A stretch of 64,000 nucleotides of DNA from Streptomyces natalensis ATCC 27448 (GTDB lineage Bacteria > Actinomycetota > Actinomycetes > Streptomycetales > Streptomycetaceae): positions 1 through 64,000 of the forward strand of contig NZ_JRKI01000026.1 in assembly GCF_000935125.1 (NCBI RefSeq). The letters are read 5' to 3'. A program made the translations under genes and the position numbers. Shown here one piece after another: positions 15,438 through 23,444 of this stretch; position 1 is the first letter of the stretch; the number at the start of each line of letters is the position of its first letter. Below the pieces are notes generated by a model. It worked only from the letters and a program-made list of their open reading frames with translations, was not told the DNA's origin and did no database searches.

Positions 15438-15709
15438 AGCTCAAGCACGGCTTGGGCCTGGACCACTTCGAGGGCCGCTCCTGGCCTGGATGGCACCACC
15501 ACGTCACGCTGGTCACCGCCGCCCACGCCTTCCTCACCGAGCAACGGCTCTCCCCAAAAGCCCGCACACAGGGCTCGCTCCCCCTCTACCAGATCCTCGA
15601 TGCCCTCCAAGACCTCCTGAACTGCTGGACCGGCCTGTGCAACACCTGCCACCAGCCCCTGCCCCGACCCCGGACCAGACACCAGCCAACAAGATCCACC
15701 TCAACCTAA
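15431..15709 (+). mobile_element. IS701 transposase C-terminal fragment
   Basis: DRELKHGLGLDHFEGRSWPG...WHHHVTLVTAAHAFLTEQRL is the catalytic Glu region and C-terminus of IS701 transposases. A copy of the same region occurs in the IS701 element at 36608-37987 (ELKTALGLDHFEGRSFTGWH). Only the last 90 codons are here, joined to the IS3/IS481-like N-terminus. Confidence 0.85.
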
Positions 15710-15873
15710 CGGAATCCTACTAGCCGGTACAGAGGCATAGCAATCACCGCAGTTGCGCGCAGCAACGGCCCGCCCGGCGCTGACGGCGGCCCGCGCGGGT
15801 GCGGAGAACCTGCTCGAGGAGGCGTCGCTGGTTGACCTCGCTGCCGACGTGACATTCTGTCGCTGGGCGTGAC

Positions 15874-15911
15874 AGGGCCCCTTTCACCGCTCGGGTGGTG
15901 AAAGGGGCCCT
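15874..15911 (-). terminator. Strong intrinsic-type terminator
   Basis: AGGGCCCCTTTCACC and GGTGAAAGGGGCCCT form a perfect 15-bp stem with an 8-nt loop, 16 bp beyond the stop codon of the minus-strand fragment at 15927-16040. It is one of the best hairpins in the window, implying that the lost gene was once well expressed. Confidence 0.8.
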
Positions 15912-15926
15912 TGTCCTGTGAGGGTG

Positions 15927-16040
15927 CTACTTGATGCGTACGTAGTAGCGGTCGTTCTCGCTCTCGCTCAGGGTCTTGTCCCAGGCCAGGATGCGGTCAT
16001 CGGTGGTGTAGGCGCGAAGCTTGGCTCCGGCTTTCTGGTT
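15927..16040 (-). pseudogene. C-terminal stub of an unknown gene, cut by an IS630 element
   Basis: Reading the minus strand into the terminator gives KAGAKLRAYTTDDRILAWDK...TLSESENDRYYVRIK and a TAG at 15929-15927. The ending is clean and followed by a strong terminator, but the frame is interrupted at about 16041 by IS630-like sequence. It is the last 37 codons of an unidentified gene. Confidence 0.55.
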
Positions 16041-16044
16041 CTTA

Positions 16045-16767
16045 CAGCGTCTCCGGGGCCACGAGGCTGATGCACCGGCTCGGCTTCTCCCCGCAGGTCC
16101 CCGCACGACGGGTCGCCGAGCGCGACGAGCAGGCCGTCACCGGGTGGAAGGAGGCGACATGGGCGGAGGTAAAAGGGCACGGGCGGTCTGCGGGGGTTAC
16201 ATCTGCTTCGAGGACGAAGCAGGCTTCACCCGACGGCCGCCCCGCGGACGAACCTGGGGCCGCCGGGGCGTCACCCCGGTCGTGACAGTCAGCGGACGGC
16301 GTTCCGGACGGCTCTCCGTGGCCGGACTGATCGCGATGCGGCCCGGTTCCCGGACCCGACTCTGCCACCGCCTACGGACCCACCCCGCAGGCAAAGGCAC
16401 GCGTCGCAGCATGGGCGAACGCGACTTCATCGCACTGGTCGACGGTACCCACCAGCTGGTCAGAGCACCGATCGTGCTGGTGTGGGGCCGGTTGAACACC
16501 CATGTCTCCCGCACGATGCGCAACCTCATCGCCGAACGGCCATGGCTGACGGTGTTCCTGTTGCCCGCCTGCTCGCCGGACCTCAACCCGGTCGAATGGG
16601 TGTGGGCACACGTCAAACGCAGCCTCGCCAACCTCGCTGTCATGGCCCTCGACCGGCTCGAAACTCTCGTCCGCAACCGACTCAAAGGTCTCCAGTACCG
16701 GCCCGACACCCTCGACGGCTTCATAGCCGGCACCGGCCTGGCCCTCGACAGCCCAACGCCACCCTGA
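16045..16767 (+). mobile_element. IS630-family transposase, frameshifted, catalytic Asp lost
   Basis: The N-terminal part (MHRLGFSPQVPARRVAERDE...QAVTGWKEATWAEVKG) is in one frame; from about 16190 another frame gives GGYICFEDEAGFTRRPPRGR...TWGRRG with the first catalytic Asp (FEDEAG). The second catalytic region reads IVLVWGRLNTH, where the family has VWDRLNTH, so the Asp is Gly (GGC at 16486-16488). The third, PACSPDLNPVEWVW with Glu, is intact. The helix-turn-helix start is truncated. The copy is thus inactive in at least three ways. Confidence 0.88.
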
Positions 16768-16861
16768 CGAGCCGAAGTCAGTAACGACGTGAAGATCGGG
16801 AGCGTGGCCGTGACGTGGAGGGGGCCGCACGGGTTCTTCGAGTGTGATCAAGAAGAGGTGG

Positions 16862-17052
16862 GCCCGTGCGGCCTTGTCCCATCCTGCCTTTACCGGCTTC
16901 TCCCGCACACATCTCAGCGGTTTGATCGAGGAGTTGACCCCTCGGAGGCAGGCCTGACGGGAATCCGCGCTGCGTGAGCGGCGCCACGGTGCCCGCCGAC
17001 GGCAGGCCGGAGCCGGACCGAAGTACGAACTGGTCCTCGCCGACCCGCTATT
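16862..17052 (+). mobile_element. IS5-like transposase N-terminal fragment with internal TGA
   Basis: The frame reads ALSHPAFTGFSRTHLSGLIE...ELTPRRQA, a TGA at 16955-16957, then RESALRERRHGARRRQAGAG...PKYELVLADPLF. This is the familiar opening of a group of IS5 transposases (HPAFTGLS..HL..L..EL...W.A..E..L..RRGG.RRR..GAG...LV..DRLL). It runs into the kinase relic. Confidence 0.7.
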
Positions 17053-17087
17053 CCGACCTGGAACCATCGCCGCCGCCCCACCGGGCG

Positions 17088-17459
17088 GGTGGCGGTGCGC
17101 CGGCAGTGGATCGACCGCGCTCTCCCCCAATACACCGGCGTCTCTGCACCAAAGGAGATCGCTTGAGCCACCGCGCACGGCGACCGCCACTTCGCCAACC
17201 TCACCACTACCGGGCCAGCACTGCTCGACTTCGAAGGATTCGGCCTCGCGCCGGCCGACTACGAGTCGGCGCTGCTGTATGCCTACTCCCTCCTCGCCCC
17301 CCGAACCGCCTCCCGGGTCCGCGCCGAATGCCCGATCCTGAACACCCCGGTCGGCCGCACCACGCTCCTCGCCGTCGCCACCGACCTGCTGCAATCTGCC
17401 GCCCGCGGCGACCACCCGAATTGATCCAACCGTTGCGGGCCCTGGTTACAGCCGTAGCG
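17088..17459 (+). pseudogene. Aminoglycoside-phosphotransferase-like kinase remnant
   Basis: RVAVRRQWIDRALPQYTGV is followed by an in-frame TGA (17164-17166, probably once TGG) and then ATAHGDRHFANLTTTGPALL...DFEGFGLAPADYESALLYAY. HGDRHFAN is Brenner's motif with catalytic Asp, and DFEGFG is the metal-binding DxE/DWE motif. Near the end the frame slips once more (HPN-stop versus HPELIQPLRALV in the next frame). The N-terminal lobe is missing, so about 120 C-terminal codons survive. Confidence 0.75.
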
Positions 17460-17518
17460 ACGTGAACAGGTCAGCAGCTCGGTGAGGAGTCTGTGCTGTT
17501 CGCTAAGGCCCTCAGCCC

Positions 17519-17663
17519 GGGCATGCAGCCGAGCCCTCGGGCGTCCGCACCCGCACCCAGATCCGCTCGGCCTCGTCGACCACATCCTCGACAGCCAGCA
17601 GACCCAGCCCCGAAAGCACCGTATCCACGAGCTCGTTGACATCTCGCACACGATGCCAACGAG
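17519..17663 (-). mobile_element. ISL3-family transposase N-terminal fragment
   Basis: The minus strand reads VNELVDTVLSGLGLLAVEDV...VDEAERIWVRVRTPEGSAACPG and stops. The order V--VL-GL-.L.VE-V-.E-.R--V--RT---.-.CP matches the start of ISL3 transposases, just before the zinc finger. The remainder is deleted. Confidence 0.65.
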
Positions 17664-17824
17664 CCCAGTCACGCTCCGCTACCACCGAATGTGAGCCAGG
17701 GCGTTGAATCGACACACCCGAATCCAGCTCACCCGTTTGACCTACTCCCTCGCAAGCCGGGGACGCCTATGATGGGTATTCCTATCTATGCAGTCACAAC
17801 TAAATGGCCCGGGGAGGCGCCCGC

Positions 17825-18883
17825 ATGCTGCCTATCGGCGACGTCCGACGTATCGACTGCCACCTTCACTACATCCCCACAGCGATGCCCAACCCGCTTC
17901 GCCGAACCGACGAGTTGGGCAAACTGGATCTGATGCGCATCGCGCAGGACCGGCCCGCCTATCGCGACCTGCGGGTGATGGCACAGGTCATGGACCAGAC
18001 GGGTGTCGACATCGGCCTGATCATCAGCACCGGAACGGACCATCTCCGAGGCATGGGGCCACTCTCCGAGGTGACCGAGGCATACAACCGCTCGCTGTCC
18101 GAGGACCTCCAAGCCGCCGAGGGGCGGTTTTTGGCGACCGCAGTGGTCGACCCCATGGGCGGTGGCGACGAGCTCGCACAGCTGAAGCGGTCGCTGAAGC
18201 TGCCGAACATCTTCGGCATCGGCCTCACGACCGGGTCGGACGGAGTCACCCTGGACGACCCTCGCTATCTGCCGATCTTCGAACTGGCAGCGGAATACGA
18301 TGTGCCTGTCACCGTGCATCCGGGCCAGGCGTGGCCGGGCTGGGTGAAGCCCATGCGGCTCAACGAGACGGCTTTTCTGCTGCACGGGCTGGGCTTCCTG
18401 CTGGCCGATGCCATGGCACTGTTCCTGATGGCCAACGCCGGGGTGTTCGAGCGCTTCCCGAGCGTGCGGTTCATGTTCTGCCAGTTGGCTGGCATTGCCC
18501 CGTTCTGCTGTGGGCGTTGGGACTTCCACAACAAGCAGGAGCATCTCCGCCAGCGGCTCCTTGGTGGCGAAACCCCTTCCTGGGCGTCTCGAGATCTACG
18601 TCAGATCCTGTCCCAGATCTGGATGGACACGCACTCCCAGAACCGGGATGCCATCCGGCTCGTCGTCGACCAAGTCGGCGAGCACACGATCGTCCTGGGA
18701 GGCGACTACCCCTGGACACCAACGGAGTTCGGCCTGGAGTACACCATGGCCGAGCTTGACGCTCTGCAACTGCCGCCGGGGAAACGACGCAAGCTGGAGC
18801 GCGACAACGCCCTGGCACTGATTGGCGGGCCCTGGGCCGCCGGACTCCGCGAATCCGTCCCCAAGAAAACCCTGTCTGACTAA
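17825..18883 (+). CDS. Amidohydrolase_2 (ACMSD-type) metal enzyme
   Basis: A 352-residue TIM-barrel protein. I choose ATG 17825 because GGGGAGG lies 7 bp upstream; an in-frame ATG at 17804 would include that site. Metal-binding motifs are DCHLHYIP (HxH near residue 14), VTVHPGQAWPG (His near 163) and the late LGGDYPWTP (Asp near 297). Family members include 2-amino-3-carboxymuconate-6-semialdehyde decarboxylase and other nonoxidative aryl decarboxylases. Beside a tryptophan 2,3-dioxygenase locus it could act as a decarboxylase or as the missing deformylating hydrolase; both are inference. It is divergent from the main operon, with debris between. Confidence 0.85.
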   Translation: MLPIGDVRRIDCHLHYIPTAMPNPLRRTDELGKLDLMRIAQDRPAYRDLRVMAQVMDQTGVDIGLIISTGTDHLRGMGPLSEVTEAYNRSLSEDLQAAEGRFLATAVVDPMGGGDELAQLKRSLKLPNIFGIGLTTGSDGVTLDDPRYLPIFELAAEYDVPVTVHPGQAWPGWVKPMRLNETAFLLHGLGFLLADAMALFLMANAGVFERFPSVRFMFCQLAGIAPFCCGRWDFHNKQEHLRQRLLGGETPSWASRDLRQILSQIWMDTHSQNRDAIRLVVDQVGEHTIVLGGDYPWTPTEFGLEYTMAELDALQLPPGKRRKLERDNALALIGGPWAAGLRESVPKKTLSD

Positions 18884-18961
18884 CGAGTTCGTGCGTGGTT
18901 GGCGCTGGTGCGCCGAGACCGTGGTCATTGACCATGGCATCCGTGATGGAAGGCCGGCCAC

Positions 18962-19060
18962 GTGCAGTGATCATCCACAATCGTCAGGTCACTGGGCTGG
19001 TCACCCGGGATGATCGCTGAACTGGTCGAGGACGTTGGTCCGTTACGCCCGCCGTTGGCT
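18962..19060 (+). mobile_element. IS5-like scrap
   Basis: The frame around 19010 reads MIAELVEDVGPL, matching the ADVIAELVSEVGPLW segment of the IS5-like fragment at 15060-15203. The rest of the interval 18884-19165 shows nothing else convincing on the plus strand. Confidence 0.4.
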
Positions 19061-19165
19061 CTCGGAAGTTTGGCGATGGCGTTCGGACGCGTGCTCGATC
19101 AGCCATCGGAGAGCTCGCCGTACCTGCGCGACGATGTCGTCGAGGCGGTAACCGGGGGCGAGTCC

Positions 19166-19255
19166 TTAGCCGATCGCCGCGAACGCGGAACGGCTCGCGA
19201 CCAGTCCGCGGGCCGGGAAGGACGACTCGTTCTTGCTCTGGATCTCCCCCATCAT
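19166..19255 (-). CDS. 29-codon ORF coupled to the P450 stop
   Basis: The P450 stop and a new ATG overlap as TGATGATG (ATG at 19255 or 19252). The ORF reads MMGEIQSKNESSFPARGLVA...SRSAFAAIG, then TAA at 19168-19166. Beyond the TAA the same frame stays open with protein-like sequence (GLAPGYRLDDIVAQVRRALR...WLIEHASER) to about 19040. It is therefore either a genuine short peptide gene or the start of a larger gene with a nonsense mutation. No family is recognised. Confidence 0.35.
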   Translation of the reverse strand: MMGEIQSKNESSFPARGLVASRSAFAAIG

Positions 19256-20478
19256 CAACCACGCCCGCGGGGACGGAAGCGAACTGGAAGGCTTCGGTAG
19301 CCGAACAGGAAGTTCGAGTAGATCCGCGTCGGTTCGCCGACGAGTTCGAAGTCAGCGACGGATTCCACCAGGGAGCGGAGGAGGGCGTTCAACGCCGATC
19401 GTCCCAGGTAGGAGCCTATGCAGAAATGCGGGCCGTGGCCGAAGGAGATGTGCTTGTTGGGGGTCCGGGAAAGGTTTAGGTCGCCGGGGGCCTCGAACAC
19501 GGTCTCGTCGTCGTTCGCCGAGGTGTTCCACAGCGTGACGATGTCGCCCGCGCGGACGTCCTTGCCGCCGATCACGAGGTCACGCGTCGCGGTCCGGGCG
19601 AAGTGCATGGCCGGAGTCGCCCAGCGAAGCAGTTCCTCCACGGCGATGTCGATCGGGACTCGGCCCTCGCGGAGAGCCTGCCACTGGTCGGGGTGCTCGG
19701 CGAGGGCGCGGATCGTGCTGATCGCCGACATGCGTGAGGATTCATCACCTCCCAGGATCAGGCTGTAGCAGTTGAGTGCGACGTCCTCCAGGGGAAGAAC
19801 GCCGTCGCCCATCACAGCAGTCGCCAGCATGCTGACCACGTCGTCGCCGGGCCTCAACCGGCGCTCGTCGGCCAACTCCATGAAGTAGAGGACGATTTCG
19901 TTGCGCGCGCTGAGCGAATCCAACTCGTCCGCGTCCGGCGTCGGCGAGGAGAGCGTCCGCTTGTTCCATTCCAGGAGCTGCTGGCGATCCTGCTCGGGTA
20001 TGGACAGTAGGTCGCAGATGGTCTGCATCGGGATGTGTTCGGCGATCTGAGTCGCGAAGTCGAACGGCCCGGTCCCGGTCATCGCGCCGACGAGGGATGT
20101 GGTGCGCTGGCGTATCCGCTCCGCGACGCCGTGGAGCACCCGGGGGGAGAACGCGCGCTGCATCAGGTTGCGGAGCAGCCGGTGCCTGGGGCGGTCGGAG
20201 ACCGCGAGCATCCTCCCCCCGGCGGAGTCGTCACCGCGGAGCAGCACGTCCAGGACGGTTCCACGGGCGGAACTCAATGCTTCTGGGTTGTTGTAGGCCG
20301 ACTGCACGTCGGCGTGTCCGGCCACTACCCAGAACCCCGGGTGCCGCTCGGTGGCCTCATGCCAGTACACGGTTTCGCGCCTGCGGACCTCACGCCAGAA
20401 GTCGCGCGGATCGTGCGTGACGAAGGTGGCCGGGTCGGTGAGGTCGAGTGAGTGGACAGGGGAGACGGCCGTGCTCAT
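19255..20478 (-). CDS. Cytochrome P450, candidate PCP-bound amino acid beta-hydroxylase
   Basis: A 407-residue soluble P450 from ATG 20478, the last large gene of the operon, 68 bp after the A-PCP gene. Heme-binding loop FGHGPHFCIGSYLGR has Cys near residue 352; the ExxR is in EELLRWATP. The I-helix reads LILGGDESSR rather than A-G-x-D/E-T-T: the conserved Thr is Ser. In quinoxaline and 3-hydroxyquinaldate pathways a P450 (Ecm12, TioI) hydroxylates tryptophan on a carrier protein; adjacency to the A-PCP gene makes this the better candidate of the two P450s here. The role is inferred. Confidence 0.92.
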   Translation of the reverse strand: MSTAVSPVHSLDLTDPATFVTHDPRDFWREVRRRETVYWHEATERHPGFWVVAGHADVQSAYNNPEALSSARGTVLDVLLRGDDSAGGRMLAVSDRPRHRLLRNLMQRAFSPRVLHGVAERIRQRTTSLVGAMTGTGPFDFATQIAEHIPMQTICDLLSIPEQDRQQLLEWNKRTLSSPTPDADELDSLSARNEIVLYFMELADERRLRPGDDVVSMLATAVMGDGVLPLEDVALNCYSLILGGDESSRMSAISTIRALAEHPDQWQALREGRVPIDIAVEELLRWATPAMHFARTATRDLVIGGKDVRAGDIVTLWNTSANDDETVFEAPGDLNLSRTPNKHISFGHGPHFCIGSYLGRSALNALLRSLVESVADFELVGEPTRIYSNFLFGYRSLPVRFRPRGRG

Positions 20479-20546
20479 CCGGGATTCTCTTTCATCGAAG
20501 GTCGGTGACGGTTCGGCGAGGTGGGCTCCAGGCCGGACGGAAGCGG

Positions 20547-22313
20547 CTACTTCAACGCTTGGAGTGCCTGTGCCAGCTCCGACAGGGTGCGCGTCTGGAA
20601 GACGGATCGCATCGGCAGGTTCACCCCCAGCTCCTTGCGGATCCGGGTGGTGAGCTTGGCCACGGTCACGGAATTCCCGCCCAGCTCGAAGAGATTGTCC
20701 TCGGGATTCACATGCGGCAGACCGAGGACCTCGGTGACCACGCGGTACAAGACCTTTTCAGGCGTGGTATCCCCTTCTGTCGGTTCGGGCGTCGGGCGAG
20801 GTGCGACGGGATGCGCCGAGGTGTGCAGCGCTTTGCGATCGATCTTGCCGTTCGGCGAGGCGGGGAACTGTTCGAGCAGGGTGACCGTGGCGGGGATCAT
20901 GTGCTCCGGCAGGGACTGCGCGACGTGCCGACGTAGCTCAGCACCGGTGACCGGGGAACCGGACCGGGCCTTGACGTATGCGACAACGAGCGCGTCAGCG
21001 AGCTGCCCTTCTACCGCTACCACGGCGATGTCGACGGCGGGGTGATTGGCCAGGCACGCCTCGATCTCGCCCAGCTCGATGCGGAAACCGCGGACCTTCA
21101 CCTGGTCGTCGGCCCGGCCGGTGAAGAAGAGCTCACCGTCGGCCCTGCGCCAGCCGCGGTCTCCCGACCGGTACATCCTGCTTCCCGGCGGGCCGAAGGG
21201 ATCCGGCACGAACCTGGTCGCGGTCAGGCCCGGACGGTTCAGGTAGCCGCGTGCCAGACCGGTGCCGGCCAGGTAGAGCTCGCCTTCCTGGCGGTCGGGG
21301 ACCTGCTGTAGCCGCTCGTCGAGCAGGTAGACCCGGGCGCCGGTCCACGGGACTCCGATGCTGATCTCGTCAGCGTCGCTGATGGGTCCGGCGATGGTGG
21401 ATCCGACGGTCACCTCGGTGGGTCCGTAGCCGTTGAACATGCGCCTGCCGCGCGACCATTCCCGGACCAGTGCTCTGGTGCACGCGTCGCCGGTGGACAT
21501 GATCGTCCCGCCCTTCAGCGCATTGTCGCTGTCGGTGATGCTCAGGACCACGGGGGGCAGTACCGCGTGCGTGATGTCGTGCTGGACGAGTACCTCTTTC
21601 AGGGGCTGACCCGGCAGCAGGTCGTCGGCGTCCGCCATCACCAGGGTCGCGCCGGACAACAGGCCCAGGGTGAGATCCCAGAACGCGGCGTCGAAACTGA
21701 TCGACGCCCACTGCAGGACGCGGTCGCCAGGGCCGGCGTTGAGCCAGGAGGACTGCGTCGCGACCAGGTCGGGAACACCGTCGTGAGTCACCGCCACGCC
21801 TTTCGGCCGGCCGGTCGACCCTGATGTGTAGATCACGTACATCAGGTGGCAGGGCCGGAGCTCTCCTAGGCGCTCGCTCTGGATGATGTCATGACCATGC
21901 TCCGATTCACAGGCAGCCCGGAAACCGGGGGCGTCGATCACGATCTCGGGAATGTCCGCTCCGGACAGGCGAGTTCGCGCTGTCCTCAGCAGCAGCAGTG
22001 GTTGCGCGTCCGCCAGCATGGAGGACAGCCGGGTCTCCGGATAGGTCGGATCCAGCGGCAGGTAGGCGCCGCCTGCCTTGAGCACGGCGAGGATCACTAC
22101 CACCAGGTCGATCGACCGTGGTACCGCCACCGCGACCAGTGAGTCCGGCCCCACTCCCTGGGCGATAAGCCGTCGTGCCATCCGGTTCGCTCGGTCGTTC
22201 AACTGCGCGTAACTGATCGTCGTGTCGTGGTAGGTGACCGCCGGTGCGCGGGGCGACACCGCGGCGGTGGATTCGAACAGTTCTGGAAAGGTAGAGCCGA
22301 GTAAGTGCTTCAC
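20547..22313 (-). CDS. NRPS adenylation-PCP didomain protein
   Basis: A 588-residue protein from GTG 22313. Adenylation core motifs are intact: YVIYTSGSTGRPKGV (A3), FDAAFWDLTLGLLSG (A4), NGYGPTEVTV (A5), GELYLAGTGLARGY (A6), YRSGDRGWRRADGEL (A7), VKVRGFRIELGEIE (A8) and NGKIDRKAL (A10, Lys). Aligning to GrsA by eye gives the specificity residues D-A-W-V-M-T-G-V-G-K, consistent with a bulky aromatic substrate. The PCP has FELGGNSVTV with the phosphopantetheine Ser near residue 547. No condensation or thioesterase domain is present, so it loads one amino acid for on-carrier tailoring. Tryptophan is inferred from the neighbouring dioxygenase. It should need the MbtH protein at 25852-26064. Confidence 0.95.
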   Translation of the reverse strand: MKHLLGSTFPELFESTAAVSPRAPAVTYHDTTISYAQLNDRANRMARRLIAQGVGPDSLVAVAVPRSIDLVVVILAVLKAGGAYLPLDPTYPETRLSSMLADAQPLLLLRTARTRLSGADIPEIVIDAPGFRAACESEHGHDIIQSERLGELRPCHLMYVIYTSGSTGRPKGVAVTHDGVPDLVATQSSWLNAGPGDRVLQWASISFDAAFWDLTLGLLSGATLVMADADDLLPGQPLKEVLVQHDITHAVLPPVVLSITDSDNALKGGTIMSTGDACTRALVREWSRGRRMFNGYGPTEVTVGSTIAGPISDADEISIGVPWTGARVYLLDERLQQVPDRQEGELYLAGTGLARGYLNRPGLTATRFVPDPFGPPGSRMYRSGDRGWRRADGELFFTGRADDQVKVRGFRIELGEIEACLANHPAVDIAVVAVEGQLADALVVAYVKARSGSPVTGAELRRHVAQSLPEHMIPATVTLLEQFPASPNGKIDRKALHTSAHPVAPRPTPEPTEGDTTPEKVLYRVVTEVLGLPHVNPEDNLFELGGNSVTVAKLTTRIRKELGVNLPMRSVFQTRTLSELAQALQALK

Positions 22314-22352
22314 TGCGATCCCGCTTTCTCGCTCGTTCGAAGGCTTCGACGG

Positions 22353-23417
22353 CTAGAGGTGCGGGCGCACCTGGTCGGCAAAGAGCTTCAGGGTGCGCTC
22401 CATGACCTTCAGCGGTTGCTGACCGAAGTCGACCTGCCAAAGGATCACGTCCGGTGCGAGCGTCTTGCGGACTTCCCGTACCTTGTCCACCACGCTCTCG
22501 GGGGAGCCGAAGAAGGCCGTCGAGTCGAGCTCCGTGTCACTCACGTCATTGCCGTATTTCTTCTGAACGGCCTCCTGGTATCCCTGGTACGCGGGAGAGG
22601 ACACGTTGTGCCACGAGGCCGCTGCCTCGCTGAATCGGGCCCAGTGCTTCCGGAGCAGCCGTCGGCCCAGGCGGCCGGCCTCGTCGTCCGACTCCGCTAT
22701 CAGCAGCGGGATGCTGATAGCGACCTTCGAGTGCCGTTCTGTCGTGGAGCCCACGGCCCGAGCGAAGTGGTCCCGGTAGTGGTTGATCATTTTCTGGGTG
22801 TGCGCCATGTCCTCGCGGCGTGGCGGGGCGGACATCAGGAGGTTGATCCCCATGTCGCCGATCCATTCGAAGCTGGACTTCGTGAACAGCGCCGCGGCCC
22901 AGGTCGGTGGATGCGGTTCCTGCGTCGGAGCCGGGAACGATGTCACGTCGGTGTAGCGGAAGAACGGATTGTCCTCGCTCACCTTCTGCTCGGTCCACAG
23001 GCGCAGCACGGCCCGTACGGTCTCCCGGAACCGCTCCGTGCTGCTGTCGAGATCGACGCCAAACGCCTCGAACTCGTAGGGGAGGAAGGCCCGGGCGAAG
23101 CCCACGTCCAGTCGGCCGTCGCTGATCGCGTCCAACTGGGAAGTCTGCGCCGCCAACTGGATCGGATGGTGGAAGGATGCCTGGATCCCTCCGGTCATCA
23201 GTCGGATCCTGTTTGTGACACTGGCCACAGCGGACAGGAAAATGAGCGGGCTCGGGCAGTATCCGCCGTACGGGCGCAGGTAGTGCTCGGTCATCTTTAC
23301 GTAGTCCAGGCCCAGTTGGTCGGCAAGGCGGGATACCGCCAGCAGGTCCGCGTAGTAGTCACGACCCGAGCGCTCTTCGGGGCCGGTGTCCGGCAACAGG
23401 GAAACTCCGAACTCCAC
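22353..23417 (-). CDS. LLM-class flavin-dependent monooxygenase
   Basis: A 354-residue luciferase-like protein (MEFGVSLLPDTGPEERSGRD), with typical barrel motifs: LADQLGLDYVKMTEHYLRPY, VASVTNRIRLMTGGIQASFH, HPIQLAAQTSQLDAISDGRL, DVGFARAFLPYEF and late STAFFGSPESVVDKV. Such enzymes use reduced FMN and oxygen, and the flavin reductase gene just upstream (23445-24002) would supply FMNH2; the two are 27 bp apart. It could install an N- or C-hydroxyl or perform a Baeyer-Villiger step on the product core. The substrate is unknown. Confidence 0.93.
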   Translation of the reverse strand: MEFGVSLLPDTGPEERSGRDYYADLLAVSRLADQLGLDYVKMTEHYLRPYGGYCPSPLIFLSAVASVTNRIRLMTGGIQASFHHPIQLAAQTSQLDAISDGRLDVGFARAFLPYEFEAFGVDLDSSTERFRETVRAVLRLWTEQKVSEDNPFFRYTDVTSFPAPTQEPHPPTWAAALFTKSSFEWIGDMGINLLMSAPPRREDMAHTQKMINHYRDHFARAVGSTTERHSKVAISIPLLIAESDDEAGRLGRRLLRKHWARFSEAAASWHNVSSPAYQGYQEAVQKKYGNDVSDTELDSTAFFGSPESVVDKVREVRKTLAPDVILWQVDFGQQPLKVMERTLKLFADQVRPHL

Positions 23418-23444
23418 GACTTCACTCCTCTTCTATTGGTTTCG

